DNA of 64,000 nucleotides, from the NCBI GenBank assembly GCA_022071955.1, contig JAJVIM010000032.1, forward strand, positions 88,086 to 152,085, read 5' to 3'. Within the stretch, counting starts at the first letter, position 1. Every line of letters starts with the position of its first letter. The notes beneath the pieces were generated by a model that worked only from the letters and a program-made list of their open reading frames with translations, searched no databases and had not been told where the DNA came from. Positions 8,657 through 16,628 of this stretch are shown in pieces. Origin of the DNA: Anaerolineae bacterium. Its GTDB lineage: Bacteria; Chloroflexota; Anaerolineae; 4572-78; J111. The translations under genes and the position numbers were made by a program.

Positions 8657-9565
8657 TTGAAAGTTAAATATTTACTATTTGTTCTCGCGCTGGCGGCTCT
8701 TTTGCCGGCCTGTGGCGGCGGCGATGCTGCGGCCACTCCGCCGCCGCCCACCGCCGCCGCCCCCGCCGAGGCCCAACCGACGGACACGCCGGCTCCGCCC
8801 GACGCCGGCCAGGCCGCTAATCAAACATCTGAGGAGAATTTTGTGACAACAGCCAGTGGTTTAAAGTACGAGATTGTTGAAGAAGGTACCGGCGAACTGC
8901 CCCAGCCCGGCCAGTTGGTGCGGGTCCACTACACCGGCACGCTGGAAGACGGCACCAAGTTTGATAGTTCCTATGACCGGAAGGAGCCGATTGAGTTTAT
9001 TTTGGGGCACGGCCAGGTGATCCCCGGCTGGGATGAGGGTATTTCGCTGTTGAAAGTGGGTAGCAAGGCCAAACTGATTATCCCCCCCGAACTGGCCTAC
9101 GGTGCGCGCGGCGCCGGTGGAGTGATCCCACCCAACGCTACGCTCAAGTTTGATGTTGAACTGCTGGCCGCCGAACCCGGCCCGCCGCCGCCGCCGGAAG
9201 CGCCAACCAAAGTGGATGAGGCCGATTACACCACCACCGACAGCGGCCTGAAATACTACGACTTTGAAGAAGGCGCCGGCGCAACGCCGCAAAAAGGCCA
9301 AACGGTGAGCGTCCATTACACCGGCTGGCTGGAAGATGGCACCATGTTCGATAGCTCGCTGCTGCGGGCGCAGCCGTTCAGTTTTCTGGTGGGCACGGGG
9401 CAGGTGATCCCCGGCTGGGACGAAGGCGTCGGTTCGATGAAAGTGGGCGGCAAGCGCCAACTGGTTATCCCCGCCGATCTGGCTTACGGCGAAAATGGCG
9501 CAGGCGGGGTGATCCCCCCCAACGCCACCCTGATTTTTGAAGTGGAATTGCTGGACGTGCAGTAA
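8657..9565 (+). CDS. Lipoprotein with two tandem FKBP-type peptidyl-prolyl isomerase domains
   Basis: The start is taken as TTG at 8657 because AGGAG lies six bases upstream and a lipoprotein signal peptide begins there: KVKYLLFVLALAALLPAC, lipobox LPAC with Cys19. A Pro/Thr/Ala-rich linker (about 24-60) follows. Two FKBP domains of about 105 residues come next, each with the VxVHYTGxLEDGTxFDSS start, the GQVIPGWDEG active-site loop and the IPPxATLxFxVELL end. The mature protein of about 284 residues should be anchored outside the cytoplasmic membrane and assist folding of exported proteins through prolyl isomerisation. The two domains differ enough to be an old duplication. Confidence 0.88.
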   Translation: MKVKYLLFVLALAALLPACGGGDAAATPPPPTAAAPAEAQPTDTPAPPDAGQAANQTSEENFVTTASGLKYEIVEEGTGELPQPGQLVRVHYTGTLEDGTKFDSSYDRKEPIEFILGHGQVIPGWDEGISLLKVGSKAKLIIPPELAYGARGAGGVIPPNATLKFDVELLAAEPGPPPPPEAPTKVDEADYTTTDSGLKYYDFEEGAGATPQKGQTVSVHYTGWLEDGTMFDSSLLRAQPFSFLVGTGQVIPGWDEGVGSMKVGGKRQLVIPADLAYGENGAGGVIPPNATLIFEVELLDVQ

Positions 9566-9585
9566 ACTGTTTTATCAACAAAAAA

Positions 9586-9619
9586 GCGGCGGGTTGAGGC
9601 TTAACCCGCCGCTTTTTTT
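9586..9619. terminator. Bidirectional intrinsic terminator
   Basis: Stem GCGGCGGGTT / AACCCGCCGC (9586-9595 and 9603-9612) with a 7-base loop, a T-run after it (9613-9619) and an A-run before it. It lies between the convergent FKBP and glycosyltransferase genes and can end transcription from both sides. Confidence 0.9.
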
Positions 9620-10577
9620 ATCCTAATTCATCGCGGACAGTGTAGATCGGTTTGCCCTGGCTTTCGTGGTAGGTGCGCACAATCAGCTCCCCCAGCAGCC
9701 CCATCGTGACAAACTGCACGCCGATCATCACCAGCAAAATGGCCAGCAGCAGCATGGGCCGCTCCGAAAGGGCGATGCCGGTCACCAGTTTCATCACCGA
9801 CAGATAGATGCCGATCAGCACCCCCAGCGCAAACGAGCCGATACCCAGCAGCCCAAAAATCTGGATGGGCCGGGTGGAGTAGCTGAGCAAAAAGCGCACG
9901 GTCAGCAAATCCAGAATCACGCGGGTAATCCGGCCCAGGCCGTACTTGCTGCGGCCAAACTGCCGCGAGCGGTATTTCACCGGCACTTCGGCCACGTTAA
10001 CGCCGTAGTAACTGGCAATGGCCGGGATAAAGCGGTGCAAGTCGCCGTACAGGTTGATGGATTTGACCACATCGCCGCGGTAGGCTTTGAGCGCGCAGCC
10101 GTAATCGTGCAGGTGAACGCCGGTGCCGGTTGAAATGAGCCAGTTGGCCGTCATCGACGGCAGCTTGCGGGTAATAAACGACGCCGCGCCTTCTTTCCAG
10201 CGTTCGGTGCGCCAGCCGCTGACGACATCAAACCCGCCATCGATTTTCTCCAGCAGTTTGGGGATGTCGGCCGGGTCGTTCTGCAAATCGGCGTCCATCG
10301 TGATGACCAGCTCGCCATCGGCGCGGTCAAAACCGGCGGCAAAGGCCGCGGTTTGCCCAAAGTTGCGCCGAAAACGCACCACCCGCACTCGCTCATCCTG
10401 CTGATGCAGTTTGACCAGTTCGTCAAAACTGCCGTCGCTGCTGCCATCATCCACGCACAGGATTTCAAACGGATGGCCAATCTCATCCAAAACGGGCACC
10501 AGTTCTTCCAGTAAATGGGGGATACTTTCAACTTCGTTGTAAATAGGGAGCACAATACTGAGATATGGTTTTTGCAT
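9618..10577 (-). CDS. Family 2 glycosyltransferase, polyprenyl-phosphate sugar transferase (GtrB/DPM1-like)
   Basis: A 319-residue protein. The N-terminal GT-A domain has LSIVLPIYNE, the nucleotide-binding VDDGSSDGS and the metal-binding TMDADLQNDP. The C-terminus has two transmembrane helices (about 230-255 and 270-295). The YxSRQFGRSKYGLGR segment is typical of GtrB/ArnC-like enzymes that move a sugar from an NDP-sugar to undecaprenyl phosphate on the cytoplasmic face. It starts nine bases after the YbhN-like gene and forms a two-gene operon. Such lipid-linked sugars are the donors used by GT39-type enzymes, several of which are encoded nearby. Confidence 0.88.
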   Translation of the reverse strand: MQKPYLSIVLPIYNEVESIPHLLEELVPVLDEIGHPFEILCVDDGSSDGSFDELVKLHQQDERVRVVRFRRNFGQTAAFAAGFDRADGELVITMDADLQNDPADIPKLLEKIDGGFDVVSGWRTERWKEGAASFITRKLPSMTANWLISTGTGVHLHDYGCALKAYRGDVVKSINLYGDLHRFIPAIASYYGVNVAEVPVKYRSRQFGRSKYGLGRITRVILDLLTVRFLLSYSTRPIQIFGLLGIGSFALGVLIGIYLSVMKLVTGIALSERPMLLLAILLVMIGVQFVTMGLLGELIVRTYHESQGKPIYTVRDELG

Positions 10578-10586
10578 AGCCTGATT

Positions 10587-11555
10587 CTACGAATTTATGT
10601 TAGATTTTTCAGAAACAAGATCGCGGGCGCTGCGGCTCAAATAAATCACGCCGCCAATCACCCCGGTCACAATGTTGCCAAACACATAGTACAGGAGCGA
10701 CATCGACACGGCAACTTCGGCCGGAACGCCAACCTGCCCAAAAAGCTGGCTGTAGGCGGTTTCCCGCACGCCCAGTCCGGCAAAACTGATCGGCAGCAGC
10801 AGCACAATCGAGGTGATCGGCACAAAAACGGCGTAATGCACCAAACTGGCCTGCGCGCCCAATCCCTGCCCAATAAACAGGTTGGTCAAAATTAGGGTGA
10901 TGTTGAACACCAGCGACACCAGATAGGATTTGCCCAGCGCCGGCAGCGGATAGCGCTGAAACGACTCAAACAGGTTACCAATCCATTTGATGCTGGTGGC
11001 CAGCCGGAACAGCCGGAAACGGTTTTGCAGTGCCTGATACAGCGGCCGATTGATCAACAAAAAACCGCCCACCATCCCCACGATGAAAATCGCCACCGTA
11101 AAATAGGCCACGCTCAGCGGCACCGCGCCCCAATCGGCCAGCAGCGCCACCAGCGCAATCAGTTGCAGCGCGGATAATCCCACAAAGCGGTCTACCAGCA
11201 CGCTGGTCACGGCGTCTGCGCCGCGCTCGCTGTGGCGGTTCAGCTCGATAACCCGGATCGCGTCGCCGCCCAGCCCGCTCGGCAGCAGGTTGTTAAACAA
11301 AAAACCAATAAAATAGATCGATGTCAACTCGCCAATGGATACCCGCACCCCAATGGCATCGAGCAGAATTTGCCAGCGCACCGCCCGGATCACCACCCCC
11401 AGCAGCACCATCGCCAGGCCGGCCAGCAGCCACCACAGGTTAGCCTGCCGCACTACGGTGAGCAGTGCCTGCATGTCCAGGCTGCGAAAAATAAAATAAA
11501 GCAGCCCCAGGCTGACCAGTACTTTTAAAATATTAAAAAGGGTTTTTCGATTCAT
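10587..11555 (-). CDS. Flippase-like integral membrane protein (UPF0104/YbhN, LPG synthase TM-region family)
   Basis: A 322-residue protein with about eight hydrophobic helices and the family signature NNLLPSGLGGDAIRV near residues 88-102, plus the later SFAGLGVRE motif. The family shares the membrane domain of lysyl-phosphatidylglycerol synthase, which translocates lipids; isolated members are thought to move glycolipids or lipid-linked sugars. It is nine bases upstream of the GT2 gene and probably cooperates with it. No Shine-Dalgarno is obvious. The exact substrate is not inferable. Confidence 0.82.
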   Translation of the reverse strand: MNRKTLFNILKVLVSLGLLYFIFRSLDMQALLTVVRQANLWWLLAGLAMVLLGVVIRAVRWQILLDAIGVRVSIGELTSIYFIGFLFNNLLPSGLGGDAIRVIELNRHSERGADAVTSVLVDRFVGLSALQLIALVALLADWGAVPLSVAYFTVAIFIVGMVGGFLLINRPLYQALQNRFRLFRLATSIKWIGNLFESFQRYPLPALGKSYLVSLVFNITLILTNLFIGQGLGAQASLVHYAVFVPITSIVLLLPISFAGLGVRETAYSQLFGQVGVPAEVAVSMSLLYYVFGNIVTGVIGGVIYLSRSARDLVSEKSNINS

Positions 11556-11654
11556 AAGAATTACACAATTAAATTGCCCTTTACTGAAATCAGAATGAAA
11601 CCGATACTTTTAAAGTAGTTCCGGGGAAACAATTGCCCCCAATGTGCCAGCAAC

Positions 11655-11718
11655 GTCATTCCCGCGAAAGCGGGAATCCACCCCTGCTTTTTTGGATTCC
11701 CGCTTTCGCGGGAATGAC
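11655..11718. repeat. REP-like inverted pair of 26-bp palindromic arms
   Basis: Two 26-bp arms (11655-11680 and 11693-11718) are exact reverse complements separated by 12 bases. Each arm is itself a hairpin with core TTCCCGCGAAAGCGGGAA. This sequence type is common as an extragenic repeat in many bacteria. It follows the 3' end of the minus-strand gene that ends at 11750 and could act as its terminator. Confidence 0.85.
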
Positions 11719-11749
11719 AGAAAGTGCCGGTTTCAAACTAATCTCAGTA

Positions 11750-13603
11750 TTAATTTCCTGTAATTTGATGATAGGCCGCCAGCGCCGCCGGCCAGTCTTC
11801 GGCGGCGAGCAGCCGGGCCGCTTCGTCGACGGCGGGGCCGCGCCAGTCCAGATTGTAGTCCACGGCCTGCTGATACGCCCGCGCCGCGCCCGGCAAATTG
11901 CCCGTAGCTTCGAGCGCTTCGGCCAGAGCCAGATAGCCGTTAACCCAGCCGGGGAAAATATCCACCGCGGTCTGGTACGGGCCAATCGCTTCGGCGGGGC
12001 GGCCGGCGGCCAGCAGGGCATCGCCCAGCGCCTTGAGCGCCGCGGCTCGCGCCGTGCGCGGGTCCGGGTTGAGCACGCCGCCCGCTTCGGCGGCCTGCGC
12101 CCACGGATAAGCGGCGTCAACCGCCTGCGCCGCCAGATTCAGCGTAGCCTCGGTCAGCGGCCCGGCCTCGTACACCGCCAGCAGCGGCTCGGAGACCACC
12201 ACACCGGGAAAAATCACATTTTTAAACGCCGGGCTTTCGGCCGGAGCAAAGCGGTTGACCGCCCAAATTCGACCGCCGCTCTGGCGCAACCCGGCGGCGC
12301 GACCCTCAATATTAGTCAGCAAGGCGGCAGGAGTCAAAAGCGGCGCCGGCCCGCGGTAGTAGTAGCCAATAAAGCGGCCCTCGTCCCACAGCGGGCCAAT
12401 CAAAATGATGTCGCCCGGCGCGGTCTTTTCGGTCAGATAGGCGGCGGCATCGCGCCAATCCGGTTTTTGCTGGGCATACACGGCCAGCACGCCCACCAGC
12501 GAGACCGTGGCCAGCGCCCACACCGCAAACTGCCCCAGTCGCGCCCGCGAGTCTACCTGCCGGGCAGCCGCCGCCAGCCGCGCCGCCAATTCCCACACGG
12601 CCAGGCTGACCACGCTCAAATAGAGCGGCAGCACAAAGGCATACCGAAATTGCAGCGCGCGCGGGTCGCCCAGAAAAATAGGCAGGCCGATGGGCAGAGC
12701 CAGCCACAAACCGGCCAGTACGGCTCGCGGCCAATGGCGTCGGGCCAAAAAAATCAGGCCGATGACGACCAGCGCCAAAAAGCCCCAGGCCACCGGACCG
12801 GCCACTGGCCCGAGCGTGTTGATCACGCCCGGCACAAAAGCCAGCGGCGAGCCAACCCCGCCTTCAATCGCTCCGACGGCGGCCCGTTTGCGCAAAATAG
12901 CCAGCAGCACCGGCCACCACGGCAGGTACAGCAGCAGGCTCACGCTAACGGCCGCGGCAAAGCCAGCCAGCCGCGGCGAGCGCAGCGACCATTCGCGACG
13001 CTGAATTAATTCGGCCAGCAGGTAGCCAGCGTGCGCCGCCAGAATGAGAAAACCAAAGTACATGGTGTAAATTGTGGCGGTCAGGGCCAGGCCGTAGGCC
13101 AACCAGCGCGTCAGGCGGGCGGGCCGGGCCAGCGCCCGGAACAGCAGCGCCGTGCTCAGCGCCGCCAGCAGCATAAACAGCGCGTGCATGCGTGCTTCCT
13201 GGGCGTATTTCACCACCACCGGCGACAGGCTCAGCAGCAGCCCCGCCGAGATCGCGGCCGGGTGGCGATGCGGGCCAGCCGCCATGTGCCGGGTCAGCGG
13301 CCAGGCCAAAGCCACGGTCAACACCGTCGCCAGCACCGATGGCAGCCGCCACAGCCAGTCGGAGGCGAGGGTGCCGGGTTCGGCGGCCAGCAGCCGGGTA
13401 AAGCCGCCGGCCAGCAGGTAATAGAGCGGCGGGTGAATGTCGCCGGCTGTCCAGGCGATAACTTGGGCCGGGGATTGGCTGGCAAAACTGGCAGTGAGGA
13501 TTTCATCGCCCCAAAAGCTGTCGGCGGCCAGCCCGTGCAGGCTCACGGCCAGCGCCAGGGCCAGCACGGCCAGCAGTGAAATGTTGAGGGTTGCATTGGT
13601 CAT
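11750..13603 (-). CDS. GT39-like membrane glycosyltransferase with C-terminal TPR region
   Basis: A 617-residue protein. The first helix is followed by FWGDEI, the acidic loop of GT39/ArnT-type enzymes, and GDIHPPLYYLL. About ten membrane segments extend to residue 400. The extracytoplasmic C-terminus ends in two or three TPR-like repeats (about 515-615: ALKALGDALLAAGRPAEAIGPY and YLALAEALEATG). The open frame extends upstream to 13747, but those 48 codons are read through the composite repeat, so the ATG at 13603 is chosen. No strong ribosome site is visible. It is probably transcribed alone, because the 250-bp gap behind it holds the repeat element. Confidence 0.75.
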   Translation of the reverse strand: MTNATLNISLLAVLALALAVSLHGLAADSFWGDEILTASFASQSPAQVIAWTAGDIHPPLYYLLAGGFTRLLAAEPGTLASDWLWRLPSVLATVLTVALAWPLTRHMAAGPHRHPAAISAGLLLSLSPVVVKYAQEARMHALFMLLAALSTALLFRALARPARLTRWLAYGLALTATIYTMYFGFLILAAHAGYLLAELIQRREWSLRSPRLAGFAAAVSVSLLLYLPWWPVLLAILRKRAAVGAIEGGVGSPLAFVPGVINTLGPVAGPVAWGFLALVVIGLIFLARRHWPRAVLAGLWLALPIGLPIFLGDPRALQFRYAFVLPLYLSVVSLAVWELAARLAAAARQVDSRARLGQFAVWALATVSLVGVLAVYAQQKPDWRDAAAYLTEKTAPGDIILIGPLWDEGRFIGYYYRGPAPLLTPAALLTNIEGRAAGLRQSGGRIWAVNRFAPAESPAFKNVIFPGVVVSEPLLAVYEAGPLTEATLNLAAQAVDAAYPWAQAAEAGGVLNPDPRTARAAALKALGDALLAAGRPAEAIGPYQTAVDIFPGWVNGYLALAEALEATGNLPGAARAYQQAVDYNLDWRGPAVDEAARLLAAEDWPAALAAYHQITGN

Positions 13604-13633
13604 TGGCAGCGGGTTTTCTGATTCGAGAATTGA

Positions 13634-13770
13634 ACCCCCTCCCCTCACCCCTCCCCCTGAAAGGGGGAGGGACATGAAATATTTGGTGTCAATTTCGGGC
13701 GCAAAGCGCCCGAAATTGACACCAATCCTTAAAAACCCCCTTCCCATTGGGAAGGGGGCAGGGGGATGGG
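13634..13770. repeat. Composite palindromic element, copy 1
   Basis: Three hairpins in a row: CTCCCCCT/AGGGGGAG (13651-13669); a perfect palindrome with 20-bp arms and loop AAA (13683-13725, core TTTCGGGCGC); and CCCCCTTCCC/GGGAAGGGGG (13736-13758). C-rich tracts flank the unit. The same arrangement, inverted, is at the right end of the window. It contains no gene and lies just upstream of the glycosyltransferase that starts at 13603. Confidence 0.8.
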
Positions 13771-13856
13771 GAAAAGCTTACGCACACTTGAGTGCAACGC
13801 TACCTATTTTGGCCAATCCGGGGTTTTTGTCCAATTGGGAGGCCAGTGGTGGACGA

Positions 13857-14231
13857 TCAGTGCGGCAGCAGCGCGTGGATTTTTTTGACCAGCTCGGCAA
13901 TTTCAATGGGCGGGGTCAGGTGGGCATTGGCCCCGGCTTCAAACACGCGCTGTTTGTGGTTGGCGCTGTTCCAGGCCGAAAGGACAATAATGGGGATGGC
14001 GGCGGTGGTGGACTGGCTGCGAATCAGGCGGATGGCCTCAAAGCCGTCCATAATTGGCATGCGCAAGCCCATTAAAATCAGGTCGGGCTGCCAGATTTCG
14101 GCTTTATGAACACCTTCCAATCCGTTGGTGGCCACATCCAGCTCAAAATCAGCCGATAGTCCGAGGAGTTGCGCGTAGACATCACGCAGGATAGCATGTC
14201 CTTCAACGTACAGAATTTTGGTTCTACTCAT
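13857..14231 (-). CDS. Stand-alone receiver-like protein lacking the phosphoacceptor (pseudo-receiver)
   Basis: A 124-residue single receiver fold. Key positions are changed: the acidic pair is E10-G11, the phosphoacceptor Asp is Gly55 (DLILMGLRMP), and the conserved KP lysine is Pro107 (LTPPIE). Ser85 of the switch is kept. It therefore should not be phosphorylated in the usual way and probably works as a protein-binding module. The start ATG lies two bases after the stop of the upstream glycosyltransferase, so it is the last gene of a tight three-gene operon with two membrane glycosyltransferases. That is an unusual partner set for a receiver. Confidence 0.82.
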   Translation of the reverse strand: MSRTKILYVEGHAILRDVYAQLLGLSADFELDVATNGLEGVHKAEIWQPDLILMGLRMPIMDGFEAIRLIRSQSTTAAIPIIVLSAWNSANHKQRVFEAGANAHLTPPIEIAELVKKIHALLPH

Positions 14232-14233
14232 AC

Positions 14234-16624
14234 TCAGTTGATCGAAATGCGCCCCAGGTCGATGGCGTTATTGGGCAGCGGCTGGCCATTGGCCGACGCC
14301 GGCAACCGGTCGCCGGTGGCATAGTTGTACAGGCCGCTGAAAATCTGGTAGTCGCCCGGCGGCAGGGCCGAGAGGTCAAGCCGGTGCGGGTCGATGATAA
14401 CTTCGCCGGGTTGCCACATGCCGGTCGGGTAGTCGCCGGCCAGCGGCGGCGCATCAAAGCCGGCCACCTGCTGCCCGTTTTGCCACACCTGCACAAACAC
14501 GGTGTAATCGGCGGCGGGCCGGGCCTGCGGCTGCCATTCAAAGGTGATGGTGCAGGCAGCGCTGCGCCCGGTGCAGCCCTCGAGGTGCGGCCGGGCCAGT
14601 AAAATCTGGCCGGCAAAATCGGCGATGGGCGGGCTGGCGGTGGGCCACTGGGCTGGCGTTAGTTTGAGCGCGCCAACAGTGGGCGCTACCGCCGCGCCGC
14701 TGGCATCGATAATCGGCAGGCCGGGCCGGCCTTCTTCTTCAAAATTGAACAACCCCACGTTGACCAGCAGCCGGGTGGGGGCGCCGCTGCCGCCTTCTAC
14801 CTGTACAGGATAAGTATCGGCCACAATCTCGCCGGACTTAAGGCCGGTGGTGGGGCGCAGGCCCAGGCCGGGATACGTGTTGAATTGGCCCACGGTCTGG
14901 TAATCGCGTCCAATCAGGTGAACAAACACGCTGTAGTTGGTTGCCATCGGTTTGAGCGCCTGCCAGTAAACGGTAACCGGCACGCGCTGGCCGGGATGGA
15001 CGACATCGGCATTAATCCGCACGCCGAGCAGCTTCATTTCGCCGTTGATGGTCCAGTTCAGCCGGGGCAGATCGGTGGGCAGGTCGGTCTCGGCCAGCAG
15101 CGGGCGGGGCCAGTATTCTTTGGCCATTACTCCCAGCGGCAGCCAGGCGGCCAGCGCCAGCAACCCGGCCAGCAGCCCGCCGAGAAGCGGCCCTCGGATT
15201 TTGGCCGGGAGCAGCGCCCACCAGCCCCACAGCACCACAATGGCCAGCGAGCCGAGCGCCGGCAGCAACTGTCGCCCCTGCATCCCGCCTTCGGTGGCTA
15301 CCAGCCGGGTGAGCGAAAAGGCCAGCGCCAAAGGAAAAACAAGGTGGAGGAGTAAAGGATGAAGGGTGAAAGGTGAAGGATGAAGGATGAAGGGTGAATC
15401 GTTGCGTTTGTGGCTCCTGATTCCTGGTTCCCGATGCCTGACTCCCGGTCGCCAAAATTGCGCCACAATCGCCAGCGCCGCGCCGGCCAGCCCGACCCGG
15501 CTGATGACGCGATACACGGTGTAAACCCAGTCCGGAGCCACAATATTGAGCCAGCCAAACGTGGCCCAAAACGAAACTTCGCCGGTGCGCAGGGTGTAAA
15601 TAAACTGGCTCAGGCTGAGCGGTTGGGGATCGACGTTAAAATAGAGTTTGTACAGGCCGCGCTGAAAAAAATCGCCGTAGAGCTGCATATTGCGCCAGTA
15701 CCACCAGCCGGCTACCAGCAAAAACATCAGGCCGATGAGCAGGCCATCGCGCCACAGCCGGCGGACCGCTTCGGGCTGCTGCCGGTAGCGAATGGCCGCC
15801 TGCAAAAAAGCGACCACGGCCACCAGCCCCACCGCCAGCCCGGTCATTTTGGCCAGCGCGGCCAGCCCCAGCGCCAATCCGAGCGCCAACGGTCGCCGCA
15901 GGCGGTACGATGGGCCGCGCAGCGCGTATCGCTGCGAAAGGTACACAGCCGCGGCGCAGGCGGCAATATTGGCCGGCTCGTTGGCTACCGAGGCGGTGAT
16001 AAAGGCAAACATCGGCTGGACGGCGGCAAACAGGGCCACAGCGGTGGCAAACCAACCCGGTTGGGAGTAGGGAGTAGGGAGTAGGGAGTAGGGGGTGTAA
16101 ATCGTAAATCCAAAATACCCTGACGGGCACAGGTCGTAAAGCTCATAGGCGGTGAAGTAAATAAACACCAGCGCGATGACGCCCCAGCCCAGCGAATAGA
16201 GCCGCAAAATATGCACTGTGAGCGACAGGCCGCGGTAGGGGAAGTTTTCGGTGGGGCCGTGCAGGTAGTTGTTTTTGTTGCCGGGATCGAGCGCGTAGCC
16301 CAGCGAGGCGTGCGGGTTTTTGTGGCGCTCGGCGTAGCCATCAAACGAGTCCAGCTCAAAGGGCTGTACCAGCAGCGCGCCCAGCGCGTAGTAGAGCGGC
16401 GGCTGCTGCCCGCCCCAAATACCCCGGCCCGGCAGCATCACCGGCAGGCCGTTGCCCCGGGCAATATATTTTACGTGACCGGTGTGCGTCCATTCGTCCG
16501 GGGCCTCAAAAATGGGCACTGCAAAAAAGTAGATCAGCGCCAGCAGCAGGTAGAGCAGCAGGGCCAGCCCCAGGCCGGGGTGGTGTCGTAATTTTGTGGG
16601 GAAAGCGAGGGCGCGTTTGAACAT
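14234..16624 (-). CDS. Large polytopic glycosyltransferase-like protein with C-terminal beta modules
   Basis: A 796-residue membrane protein. After helix 1 comes VPIFEAPDEWTH near residues 36-47, an acidic loop like that of GT39/DUF2142-type glycosyltransferases, then GGQQPPLYYALGALL. About eleven hydrophobic segments run to residue 520. The C-terminal third is extracytoplasmic with two repeats of a beta-rich module marked by NYSVFVHLIG, YPGLGLRPT and DYQIFSGLYN. It shares architecture with the upstream gene, which starts the operon four bases before this one, so they are paralogues. Two heptamer arrays are translated within it. Donor and product are unknown; surface polysaccharide assembly is the likely setting. 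Confidence 0.72.
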   Translation of the reverse strand: MFKRALAFPTKLRHHPGLGLALLLYLLLALIYFFAVPIFEAPDEWTHTGHVKYIARGNGLPVMLPGRGIWGGQQPPLYYALGALLVQPFELDSFDGYAERHKNPHASLGYALDPGNKNNYLHGPTENFPYRGLSLTVHILRLYSLGWGVIALVFIYFTAYELYDLCPSGYFGFTIYTPYSLLPTPYSQPGWFATAVALFAAVQPMFAFITASVANEPANIAACAAAVYLSQRYALRGPSYRLRRPLALGLALGLAALAKMTGLAVGLVAVVAFLQAAIRYRQQPEAVRRLWRDGLLIGLMFLLVAGWWYWRNMQLYGDFFQRGLYKLYFNVDPQPLSLSQFIYTLRTGEVSFWATFGWLNIVAPDWVYTVYRVISRVGLAGAALAIVAQFWRPGVRHREPGIRSHKRNDSPFILHPSPFTLHPLLLHLVFPLALAFSLTRLVATEGGMQGRQLLPALGSLAIVVLWGWWALLPAKIRGPLLGGLLAGLLALAAWLPLGVMAKEYWPRPLLAETDLPTDLPRLNWTINGEMKLLGVRINADVVHPGQRVPVTVYWQALKPMATNYSVFVHLIGRDYQTVGQFNTYPGLGLRPTTGLKSGEIVADTYPVQVEGGSGAPTRLLVNVGLFNFEEEGRPGLPIIDASGAAVAPTVGALKLTPAQWPTASPPIADFAGQILLARPHLEGCTGRSAACTITFEWQPQARPAADYTVFVQVWQNGQQVAGFDAPPLAGDYPTGMWQPGEVIIDPHRLDLSALPPGDYQIFSGLYNYATGDRLPASANGQPLPNNAIDLGRISIN
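15356..15397. repeat. Heptanucleotide tandem array (aggatga-type x6) inside a gene
   Basis: Units aggatga, agggtga, aaggtga, aggatga, aggatga, agggtga lie in register. The minus-strand translation gives HPSPFTLHP in a loop of the glycosyltransferase. Confidence 0.85.
15413..15447. repeat. Degenerate heptanucleotide array (xttcctg-type x5) inside a gene
   Basis: Units gctcctg, attcctg, gttcccg, atgcctg, actcccg, 15 bases from the preceding array and in the same loop of the glycosyltransferase. They resemble the tcctgac array at 4546-4580. Confidence 0.65.
16063..16090. repeat. Heptanucleotide tandem array (gggagta x4) inside a gene
   Basis: Four perfect gggagta units followed by a gggggtg variant. 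They are translated on the minus strand as TPYSLLPTPYS between two membrane segments of the glycosyltransferase. Confidence 0.85.
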
Positions 16625-16628
16625 GGTG

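Noticed and set aside
11633..13009. Plus-strand open frame of about 458 codons opposite the GT39/TPR gene
   Set aside because: Arg/Gln-rich composition with no fold signature; it begins in the REP-like repeat and mirrors a membrane protein gene.
13604..13747. 48-codon extension of the GT39/TPR protein
   Set aside because: It is translated from the three-hairpin composite element; conserved sequence begins at 13603.
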